NCBI GenBank assembly: GCA_020744225.1
Contig: JAGMWG010000006.1
Span: forward strand, 248,001-312,000
DNA from: Paraphoma chrysanthemicola
Lineage: Eukaryota; Ascomycota; Dothideomycetes; Pleosporales; Phaeosphaeriaceae
DNA length: 64,000 nucleotides
Direction: 5' to 3'
Every line of letters begins with the position of its first letter. Position 1 is the first letter of the stretch. Both the position numbers and the translations under genes were made by a program. Below the pieces are notes generated by a model. That model did not search any database. It worked only from the letters and a program-made list of their open reading frames with translations, and was not told where the DNA came from. Below, piece by piece: positions 54,106 through 62,960 of the stretch.

Positions 54106-55006
54106 TAAGTAGGTACGCAATACTGCTCCCAGTTGGCGTTCCCAGCAACGCGTTTCCCTCTACGGACGCAGAGTCATACGTAATACCCGGCCACTGTAGC
54201 TTCTTGGTTCCGTTGATTTCATTGATGGCTGCAACTGCAAGGTTAGTCGCGTGGTTCATGACTTGATAACGTAGCACGTATTTCAGATTCTTGGTCAGAC
54301 CAAACATAGCAGCACGTGATTTCCACTGGAGGAATGCGACGTCGCTCCAGAATCTAAGGTCGGGCAGAGAGCCGCCATTTCGACCGTGCATGCTATCTGC
54401 AGCGGCAGGTGATGCGTTGTCGCATGCTACGATTAAGCCAGCTCGTGGATTGACGACTTGCATGAAGTGCGCCACAGCGTCACAGTGATAGGTTCTATCG
54501 AGACTGGAACATTCAGCAAGATAGCACTCATGGTGCACGGGAGCAGAACCGTCATTGTTAGGTGCGCTGGAGATCGCAGGGCCAAATCCAATTTGACTGA
54601 GGGCCGTGCCGACTTCTTTACGTCTCAGCCACGCCGATAGCCACTGCGACGAACTAGCATCCGTGATCTCGATGTACCTTGATTTTTCAAAATCATGGAA
54701 GTCTTCTAAATGGCTTACTGCTGATGTACGCGGAGGGTCCATCATATTGCCTGCTGTTATGTCGTCGCTCACCATCATGAGCTGCAGCTTGGCGCCTTTG
54801 GAGATGATAGTTTCTATTTTCTCGATCTCGTGTGGCATGAAATCGTCCGGTCGAAGCCTCTCCGCAACCATCATGTCCAGCCTAGCTGGCTCGATACCAG
54901 GAGTAGGTGGTTTAGATGTTTCGCTGGTGCCAACTCTCGCAAGGTCGTCGTAGAGCATCGAAAGGTCGGCGACGTTAGCTTTTGGTAGAGAGTTTTTGGT
55001 AGCCAT
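54071..55006 (-). pseudogene. Hypothetical protein gene truncated by element insertion
   Basis: The frame runs from ATG 55006 (MATKNSLPKANVADLSMLYD) for about 300 residues, then enters the element's right TIR at 54105 and stops there after about eleven foreign residues (stop 54071-54073). The native part has no recognised domain. Its conserved-looking blocks are MPHEIEKIETIISKGAKLQL, QWLSAWLRRKEVGTAL, HHECYLAECSSLDRTYHC and the end GTPTGSSIAYLL. The lost C-terminus (about 34 codons) survives at 47804-47907 on the other side of the element. The truncated protein may still be made. An upstream in-frame extension to 55174 has an additional in-frame ATG at about 55137. Confidence 0.7.
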
Positions 55007-55982
55007 ACCGATTGGTAGTTGGGCAGTAGATGTGACCCTGGCGGTACTGGAAGTGCCTGATCGATATATATGCTTGATGAGTGTGATTTGAACTTCAAAA
55101 ACAATGCCGATGTACTTCTGACAAGCGGCATTGTGCATGCACGAGGCGATGTTCCCGCGGGATTCTGCCTTCAAGGCCGCTCGAACAATATCTCATCAGA
55201 CATCTGCGTGAAGCATGTTGTGCATCGTTACTTAACTGTGTATACTGTTACCCTTGCTAATTGCAATATCCAACGCCAATCTACGAAGCCCAACACGTGC
55301 ACTCCTGAAACTTCCCTGGTCGTTTCGTCGTGAATGATGATCAAGGTCAACGGGATGACTGAGGATTGCTTGTCGAGCATAAGATGAAGGTCGGCTGACA
55401 TGTGGAACACCAAGGTATGTGTATCCATATATCCGAGAGATTATGGTTTTATTTTGAATTAGCACCGAAAACATTAGGTTCCATGTCAATCGCAAATCGC
55501 CGTCGCGTCCGCGTAATGGGGCTCCACGTAAGGTAGCGAGCGACGAAACTTCCATGCGCGACTGTGTGTAATCTGGGATCAATGACTTCTGTCATGTGCT
55601 GTAGGTCTAGAGGAGAAATACGGCAAGTCAACACGATGCTCTGAAGAAGGCTATGCTGAACACGACAGTCCGCACGTGTACTCGCGAGATTTCCCAGTGC
55701 GCCTTGCTCTCTTGTGTCCTTCTCCAAGATTGAGACGTCTTGGAGTGCACCTTTAGATTTGGGGTCGGTGGTGTGCTTTCCTCTTCAGTGGGCATTACGT
55801 CACAATTTGCTCAATTTTGTTGTTATGGCAGCCACGGTGAAGGTGAACCTGCGCGCTCCTGCCTCATCATAACAAAGCAGCTTTGGCAGCCTTGAAAAAC
55901 TTTTCACCCCCGCCTCACCACCTCCCTTCAACACCAATTCTCCAATTCCCCTTCAGGCCAGAGGTCTTGCTCTTGCTTCACC
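55007..55982. other. Divergent intergenic region
   Basis: About 980 bp between the truncated gene and the CCCH gene. The last 150 bp before 55983 are CT-rich like a promoter. Short open frames are unsupported. Confidence 0.45.
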
Positions 55983-56831
55983 ATGGCTGGTCACACTTGG
56001 CCCACTCCAGCTGAGTACCCGTCCTTTGCCTCCTGCCACTCCGCATGTCACTCGCTAACACGCATAGGTCCAGAGATGTGCGCGCCCAAGTTCCAAAGAA
56101 TAATCGCCAAAGATGGTCTCGAGATCAGCATCAAGCGAAGCCAGCTCCAGAGCATCCGAGGTATGTCCATTGATTGCCACTGTCTGAAATTGTGTGCGGT
56201 GACTGACCATGAGACAGTGTCCCAGAGCAAACCAAATGGCGCCCATGCCATGGTCGAAGACGCCTCGAAGGCTTTGGGATGCAAGTCAAATGTTTCCGCA
56301 CGTCGCGTTGACGCAACACTGACCTCGCTCAGCTCCAGAGTCTGATCTGCACAAGATCCAGGGTATCAACATCACGCGCGAAAGCTACCACAGCCGTGAG
56401 TGACCTCTTCCGGCTTCATTTGAACCGTGAGCTGACATTGAGTAGTTGAGTTCGCCTCGAAGTCATGTCGGAGCTTCGAGGCAAAGCCAAAGAAGTTCGC
56501 CGTCTACCAGTCAGAGGCAATGCCCGTCTCCAGCAAAGAGGTCCATCTTGAGAACGCCGCATACACAGCCACCGACCTACGCTCTTACACAAAGAAGGTT
56601 GGGTCATACTGTATGTATGGCCTTCCGAGCCTCGAGGGCCATGTCAATAATGGCAAGTTGAGCCCTTCGAAGTATGCCTCGATTGGCACCGAAGACCTGG
56701 GTCAATGCTACGAAACCATTTACACGCTGAAGTCTTGTAAGCACGGGCGCGCGTGCCGTTGGCGCCACACGTTCTTGACTGAAGATGAGCGCGAATGGAT
56801 TCAGCGTCTTGGTGGAAACTGTGTTCAGTAG
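55983..56831 (+). CDS. CCCH-type zinc-finger protein
   Basis: The model is join(55983..56160, 56218..56280, 56333..56395, 56446..56831), 229 residues, all phase 1 junctions. Intron 2 (56281-56332) is GC-AG with the consensus donor T/GCAAGT; using the nearby GT instead breaks the frame. The C-terminus contains CYETIYTLKSCKHGRACRWRH, a C-x9-C-x5-C-x3-H zinc finger, followed by FLTEDEREWIQRLGG. Upstream blocks (FEAKPKKFAVYQSEAMPVSS, TDLRSYTKKVGSYCMYGLPS) are not assigned. CCCH fingers usually bind RNA. A shadow frame is open across exons 2-4 too but its sequence is Ser/Arg-biased and lacks the finger. A 5' intron at 56021-56067 would shift frame and is rejected. Confidence 0.7.
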
Positions 56832-57189
56832 ATAGCGCGTTGCTGGTACTCGGACGGCGTCCCAGAGCTTATCACCCTCTTCCCCATCTGCAAGTAGAAT
56901 TCCTATGCCCAGAGGTCCTATCGCAAGCAGTTCGAATGCAATTTGTTCCAAATCATCCAAACCGCATTGCGTCGTGAAAGAATCCCCACATCTCATTGCA
57001 TCTAGAGCTACGATCATGATAAATGATTGTTCCTCATCGCCACTGATTGCCTCCTGCATTGCTTGATGTGTGATGTTGCTTCACGGGCGCACCTGGCTAA
57101 CGCTTCTTCCACGTCCGATGTGTGCCTACCGCTATTGTGGGCTGCAGCCTGGAATTGACGTCACAATCTGCGCATACGTTGCCTTGCCC
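56832..57189. other. Intergenic, no gene seen
   Basis: This is the 3' region of the CCCH gene and the lead-in to a pseudogene. Nothing is supported. Confidence 0.4.
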
Positions 57190-57816
57190 TTTTCTGGGGG
57201 GCATGATGAATATGATGCAACAGCAAGAGAAGAGACGATTGCCGACCTTGAGGCTCCTGTGAGAACAAAGACGGATACTATCTCCCACTCGGAGGCCAAC
57301 ATCAAGCGCCTCGAATCCAGGGTCAAGTCAATGACAAAGACGGAAAATGACTTACAACTTGCCCAAGCCTTCCAAGTCAAGCTCATTGGATAACTCAATA
57401 CTTGCTTCGACCGCCTGCTCCAGTCCCCCAACCTGCTCGTGTCGACCCTACACGTGCTCGTCCTCGGGAAAAGTCTCCCTCCAGGCGCTATGGGCAACGG
57501 GAGTTAGGCCAATGACGAGGACATTGATCGATTTACACGCTATATCCCCATCGACAATGATCGCTTTATTACGCACCTCAAGTATGCTGTCATTCACAAA
57601 GATGCAGCTCAGTGCGAGTACATTAAGCAGCTAAATTCGAAGGTCGAAATGCAAGAGAGGCTTCTCCGGCTGTTGCTTGAGACACATAACGCAGGTATTG
57701 AGCAGGTAGAGGCAGCCACGTTTGTTATTGCGGGCCTTAAGGGTATGGTATTTAGGATAGAATTCTTATGCGGAGCTGGCTTGGAGGCAGGTACGGAGCT
57801 TACTGAGGGCCGATAA
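57190..57816 (+). pseudogene. Coiled-coil protein relic with two in-frame stops
   Basis: A single plus-strand frame continues through this stretch with only two stops, TAA at 57391-57393 and TAG at 57505-57507, to a terminal TAA at 57814. Before the first stop it encodes heptad-like sequence (ANIKRLESRVKSMTKTENDL). After the second comes a helical region (YIKQLNSKVEMQERLLRLLL). Both stops can come from Gln codons by single C-to-T changes. No domain is recognised. Start is undefined; no donor/acceptor pair removes the stops convincingly. Confidence 0.45.
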
Positions 57817-57938
57817 TAGATTATCAATCGCTACATTATGCACATATGTTGATGACAACCTCGCATCCTGAGAAAAATCGGTGAATGGGGAAGCGAGACG
57901 CGACCATGTATTGTTCTTGCTGGGGTGATATGCCAATT

Positions 57939-59753
57939 CTATTGACTATTCTGATCCGAAAACTCGTAGTCATCCGTGTAAGAAACACGCTTTGGCCAGT
58001 ATTTGCGATTGACATTCGGTCCCTCTTGGCGACGACGCTCAGCTGGAAAGTCGGTTGCAGCAACATCCGTAACGTCCATAATGTCTACATCAATATGGCT
58101 GATGTTCCAGTCATGTACTCGTCTAATCTCACTCAGGGTGACTAGGGGAATCCACTGCTGCCCATTCCCCGTCGCGATAACTATGTTATCTGTCTCGTCA
58201 GCATCCTGACTTTGGGATTTCAAAGACTTATAAAATGTTCTTTGTTCTTCCAAGGAGAGTGATGATCCATTACGCACGATAGCATTATCACCTCGGACAA
58301 GAACGGAAAACCCGCTATCCTCACCATTTTCGCCATCGGCTTTGAAAGCTAAACAGATCAACGCATTGAATCTCCCCCTGCTCTCTGTCGTGATGACGCT
58401 AGTTCTGGGTTCCCATGTCGCGGGATGATGCTTGACTCTACCATTTTCGAGATACAAGCATTTGCTTTCGAAGGTGATAGCGTACTTGAGACTTTGTAAG
58501 ATCTTCGTTTGATTCACCAGAATTTGATAGTATTTCATCCGGCTGTTGCGGGTAGGCACAACCTCATTGGGATCGAGGATAGTTATTTCCTTTGACACAG
58601 CCTCAGCTGCCAATCTTGGACCAACGAGTAACGTCGATGCGTAATTTGGATTATTGAAAGTTCCCTTATTCATCCTGACGCGATGCATCAGATTGGAGGA
58701 GTGATCGGACTCTGTGAGCAAAATCCCTAGAAGTGTAGGCTCCGTCCATATCTTGCAGGTAAGAATTCCAACGGCGTAACGACGAGAATGGAATGATGAA
58801 AGGTCCTCACTAGGAATGAATTCGATCAGAGGAAGCTCCATAATGAGGCCCTGGTTGGTAATCGTGTATGGCGAGATAGAGTCGACCGAGGAGATTACAT
58901 CATGGCAATTTGCAAAATTTTCAGGCGACTTTGCAAATGGACCTTCCAATAACGGTTCATCGTACATGTCCTCCACCATGTCCTTTACTATGTCAAAATC
59001 GAACGCATTTGTCGTCCTGCCCCATGCCAAAATCGAATCGTCATCGGCCACCTTGACGATTTCTTGTTGGAGCCGATGGAACGCCTTGTTGCCCTCACCG
59101 TAGAGCAACGGCATATTAATCTTAAATAGACCAAGTAAACAATAAGCCATGTCCTCGATGCGCGTGGTCGTGCGTTGAGAAGCCCAAGCCATTCGTTTTG
59201 CGATGCTACAATTTTGGAGCGCCCGGGAGGGCTTACTAGCCCTGAGGACTGCCTCGTCAATCTTGGTGTGATGATGGATCAGCCGAGCATGATTTTCTTT
59301 GCTTCCTAGCTCGTTCCACGCCGAGTCGAAGAATATGACTTTCGTAGGCGCTATGAGCTCTTGGAGAGTCCAGCCCCGTTGGAACCACCGACTCTTCGGA
59401 AATTGCTCAGCAAAACTTTCCTTTGTGACATCAGACAAGTACGCGTAGCAGACTGAAGCGTTCATGTACCACTCAAACATGGAGTTTATGGCTTCAGAAA
59501 GTTCAGCGCTGGAACTCTTGTCGATGCATGAGGTATCGACCCATGCATACTCTAGTCCGTCTGCGATGGCTTGTTTGCAAGTAAAGCTGATCTTGCAGAA
59601 GCCTGCTTTCAATTTGGCAGCCTCCAGATCCGTTGTTAAAACAGCAAAGGAGACTTCATCAGATGCCCAGGTGTGTGATAAGATAGCGTATTCCGGAAGG
59701 TCTGCACTCAGAAACTCCTCCAATTGGAGAGATCTGCAATGAATAAGACGCAT
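57939..59753 (-). CDS. HET-domain (heterokaryon incompatibility) protein
   Basis: This is a single exon of 604 residues from ATG 59753 (MRLIHCRSLQLEEFLSADLP). The HET domain is complete: EYAILSHTWASDEVSF, YAWVDTSCIDKSSSAELSEA, CYAYLSDV, KSRWFQRGWTLQELIAP, then RMAWASQRTTTRIEDMAYCLLGLF and MPLLYGEG. The C-terminal half has no recognised repeats; it resembles the DUF8212-type extension of the HET gene at 17876. No NTPase module is in the same gene. Its likely role is in vegetative incompatibility or another regulated cell-death response; its partner is unknown. Confidence 0.92.
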   Translation of the reverse strand: MRLIHCRSLQLEEFLSADLPEYAILSHTWASDEVSFAVLTTDLEAAKLKAGFCKISFTCKQAIADGLEYAWVDTSCIDKSSSAELSEAINSMFEWYMNASVCYAYLSDVTKESFAEQFPKSRWFQRGWTLQELIAPTKVIFFDSAWNELGSKENHARLIHHHTKIDEAVLRASKPSRALQNCSIAKRMAWASQRTTTRIEDMAYCLLGLFKINMPLLYGEGNKAFHRLQQEIVKVADDDSILAWGRTTNAFDFDIVKDMVEDMYDEPLLEGPFAKSPENFANCHDVISSVDSISPYTITNQGLIMELPLIEFIPSEDLSSFHSRRYAVGILTCKIWTEPTLLGILLTESDHSSNLMHRVRMNKGTFNNPNYASTLLVGPRLAAEAVSKEITILDPNEVVPTRNSRMKYYQILVNQTKILQSLKYAITFESKCLYLENGRVKHHPATWEPRTSVITTESRGRFNALICLAFKADGENGEDSGFSVLVRGDNAIVRNGSSLSLEEQRTFYKSLKSQSQDADETDNIVIATGNGQQWIPLVTLSEIRRVHDWNISHIDVDIMDVTDVAATDFPAERRRQEGPNVNRKYWPKRVSYTDDYEFSDQNSQ

Positions 59754-60427
59754 GGTACTCAGACAGATGGGGTGGGATGGCGGACGGGTCGTCCGCAGGG
59801 TGCGGTCTGAGGTTGCAGCATGTGTATAGAAGTCGAAGGGGCGATGTGTCGGGTTTCAAGATTCAGCCGTGGCCGCGAAGGATCATGTTCCCCGCACTCC
59901 GATCGAGATGCACGATAAGGACAGACAGGGTTTTGTCAATGTGAAACCAAACATCAAGCGTGTTGTATCTGGGCACCGTGATAATCTGCTAGCGGCGAAG
60001 GCCCTTTTTGAACGATTCTTGTCATATTTCATTTAGGTGCTGGACAGAAGTCTCACAAGATCCGCCTAGCGCGCTAGTAGCTTGCACTGATAAGGACTAG
60101 CGCCAAGTGCCCGGAAAAGCCATTGGTATCGTGCACTCGGCTAGATTGCTATGAGTATTCACTACACAGTACACTGCTGACTGGCCTGGACCCAGGCTAG
60201 CCATTCTATCCTGCCATGCTTGAGACATCTATCAGCGGAGTGCATGTTGGTAGGAGAGCAGTTCCGCGATCGTCAACAGAACGGAAGTTCTAGCACGCAT
60301 CATACGTCTAAGTAATGCTTGATAATATGCAATTCATTTCCAGACCCCATGGCATCCTGAACGCCTTTCCGAAGTGAAATGTGAACAAGCTGATATTGCT
60401 TCCCGCGCGAATGGAGACGATATATAT
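59754..60427. other. Intergenic, no gene seen
   Basis: About 670 bp: promoter of the HET gene and 3' region of the aldehyde dehydrogenase. No feature is seen. Confidence 0.5.
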
Positions 60428-61939
60428 TTACAATTTCGCAAACACCGTTGGCACCACCCCACCCATCTCCACCAACGTACTCTTATTCTTAACCCACGCC
60501 TCCAACCCCTTCCGCCCATTCTCCACTCCAACACCGCTCATCTTCCACCCGCCCACGCTCATCTCCGCCGGACTCTCGCCCCACGTGTTGATCCACGTGA
60601 TGCCTGCCTCCAGCTTCGCGACGACCTGATGCGCGAGGTTCAAGTTATTTGTAAACACGCCCGCCGCGAGACCCATCTTGGTGGCGTTGGCGCGCGCAAC
60701 GACTTCGTCGATGGTTTTGTAGCTGAGGATCGACATGACCGGGCCGAAGATTTCTTCCTGCACAATCTTCATGTCGTCTGTGCAGTTTGTGAAGATGGTC
60801 GGTTGCACCCAGTACCCGTTGGAGTAGGACTTGTCGTAGTGTGAGGAGAGCCATGTGGGCTTGTCTGGGCCGCCGCAGAGGAGCTTCGCCTTGTCTTGCT
60901 GGATGCCGTGGCGGATGTACGAAAGCACCTTCTCGTAGTGTGGTTTTGAGACAAGCGGGCCGAAGTTGGTGTTTGAGTCTAGGACGTCGCCTGCACGGAT
61001 ATGTTGTACCTTTTCGAGGAGGCGTTTTTCGAATTCTGCCTTGATGGTCTCGGGAACGAATACGCGAGTTCCGTTTGTGCACACTTGGCCTGTGGAGAAG
61101 AAGTTTGCCATCATGGCGCCGTCAACGGCCTGCTCGATGTCCGCGTCTGGAAGAATGATGCAGGGTGATTTCCCGCCCAGCTCCATTGTGACGTACTTCA
61201 TGCCTCCCGCTGCGCTGCCGGCTACTTTCGCGCCCGTTGAGACTTGTCCCGTGAAGCTGACCTTTGCGATTGACGGGTGTTGGGTGAGGTATGCGCCGAC
61301 TTCGCCACCGCCTTGGATCACATTGAATACACCCGCGGGCACACCAGCTTCAGCATAGACCTCCGCCAGAACTGTGGAGTGCAGCGGTGTGAATTCCGAA
61401 GGCTTGTAGACCATGCAGTTTCCTGCCGCAAGGCAGGGTGCTGATTTCCACAGCGCAATCTGGATGGGATAATTCCATGCTCCGATGCCTGCGCAGACGC
61501 CCAGCGAGTTCTTGGTCGTGTATACCCATGCATCTGGGCGCAATTGTGTCGTCTCGCCGTTCATGCCGCCGCCGCCCACCATGTTCGCAAAGTATTCGAG
61601 GACATCGGCGCCCGTCACGACGTCCACGGTGGATGTCTCGGAGAAGGGCTTGCCGGTATCGCGTGTCTCAATCCTCGCGAGGTCATCGTTGCGCGCGCGG
61701 AGAAGTGCTGCTGCGCGCTGGAGGATTCTTGCGCGCTCAATGGGCGGCGTTGCTGACCATGCTGGGAACGCTTTCTGTGCCGAGGCAATGGCCGCGTCGA
61801 TGGCGGCTGGTGTGGTGGTGTGGATGTTTGCGGTGGGCTCTGCAGTCGCAGGATCGATTGTCTGGAAAGATGATGTCGAGCTTCCGCGTTGAAGCTTGCC
61901 GTCGTAGAAGGCGAATCGGGGCGTGTATGGGAGAGTCAT
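60428..61939 (-). CDS. Betaine aldehyde dehydrogenase
   Basis: This is a single exon of 503 residues from ATG 61939. It has the full ALDH superfamily signature: GAWNYPIQIALWKSAPCLAAGN with the oxyanion Asn, the KPSEFTPL cofactor loop, VSFTGQVSTGAKV, the catalytic Glu in VTMELGGKSP, the catalytic Cys in FFSTGQVCTNGTRV, and EEIFGPVMSIL. A Trp-rich C-terminal segment (ITWINTWGESPAEMSVGGWKMSG) is typical of the betaine/aminoaldehyde group. It oxidises betaine aldehyde to glycine betaine with NAD(P)+. It is divergently paired with choline oxidase, which makes its substrate. A related function on 4-trimethylaminobutyraldehyde (carnitine synthesis) is less likely given this neighbour. Confidence 0.92.
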   Translation of the reverse strand: MTLPYTPRFAFYDGKLQRGSSTSSFQTIDPATAEPTANIHTTTPAAIDAAIASAQKAFPAWSATPPIERARILQRAAALLRARNDDLARIETRDTGKPFSETSTVDVVTGADVLEYFANMVGGGGMNGETTQLRPDAWVYTTKNSLGVCAGIGAWNYPIQIALWKSAPCLAAGNCMVYKPSEFTPLHSTVLAEVYAEAGVPAGVFNVIQGGGEVGAYLTQHPSIAKVSFTGQVSTGAKVAGSAAGGMKYVTMELGGKSPCIILPDADIEQAVDGAMMANFFSTGQVCTNGTRVFVPETIKAEFEKRLLEKVQHIRAGDVLDSNTNFGPLVSKPHYEKVLSYIRHGIQQDKAKLLCGGPDKPTWLSSHYDKSYSNGYWVQPTIFTNCTDDMKIVQEEIFGPVMSILSYKTIDEVVARANATKMGLAAGVFTNNLNLAHQVVAKLEAGITWINTWGESPAEMSVGGWKMSGVGVENGRKGLEAWVKNKSTLVEMGGVVPTVFAKL

Positions 61940-62960
61940 GGTTGTGATGGAAGGTGAACAGTGGTGCGTCTGGGTATTGCTGCTCTGATCAAAGAACGTC
62001 TTGCGCCAGCACAGGTTATCTTTTGCTTTACAATCTACAAGCTGGGCACGCAAAATCTTCACTCGATCTTCGCAAGGTCAGCGTACCTGATCGATGCTCG
62101 GCTAGTGCCTTGTCTTGACTTACATCACTCGTGATAGCAACGGCGAGCTCCTGCAGTCAGTGCGCCTGAGCTTCCTTGGTAAGGTAAATTGTCCCGTAAA
62201 CGGTCTTATGATAGGTTATCACGGAATCAAGTCCAATGCAGGCGGTGGCGTATGTCACAGCAGACGCACGCGCGAACGCCTTTCAACGCCGTCCAAGCTG
62301 TTCCCAGACTTGCGGCATAAAACGACAAACGTCGTCTGCCGGGCCCTCACCGCCTACTGCTATCAGCAAGCGGATCCCGCGCTAGCAGGGACACCCCTGT
62401 ACCGGAACGTGCTTCCTGGCGGGGTCGGTACGCCCAGGCCAGCCATGGCATCATCATCGGTCGACTTTTCGCTGCGAACACCATGCGTTCCCACGAGGTT
62501 CAGTCAAAGATATAGTGAGACAAAGTGTCTCACAATCGCGCGTTGTTAGTCTGGCAGAGACAGAGACGTTTATATCGCACGCCCTTCTTGACAGCCTCGC
62601 CAAACCTTCCGTGATTTTTTCCCAGAACCGGCTGACAGCGTCAACCTCAACATCATAGGGACCGTGCACCCGTCCGAGCAAACCGAAGAGCCGCCGTCTA
62701 GCACGTCTTATCTTGGAAGGAATTTTACATAACTTGCAGGACCTCCATCATCCCTCCTCATCTTCAGCCTCACTGGTGATACAGCCTATCGCCTGATCAG
62801 TTCCGATAGCAACGAGCGTCTCTGCCGCATCCTTTGTTTGGCGTGATATCAAATTTTCTCGGAACGTCGCAGTACTTAAGGCAAGTCGACGCATCATCAA
62901 TCTGTGAAGAGCGTCCAGCAGCACCATAGCAACACCCTCACGCTGCAGTCCAACGCAACA
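61940..62960. promoter_or_regulatory. Divergent promoter of the betaine gene pair
   Basis: About 1 kb between the two ATGs. It contains no credible gene; an open plus-strand frame (62115-62549) has no domain. Shared control of choline use is likely from the arrangement. Confidence 0.5.

Noticed and set aside
56446..56661. Alternative frame through CCCH gene exons
   Set aside because: It is open but Ser/Arg-biased, ends early, and lacks the zinc finger found in the chosen frame.
62115..62549. Plus-strand open frame of 144 codons in the betaine promoter
   Set aside because: No domain, no support from context; it lies in the divergent promoter of two well-defined genes.
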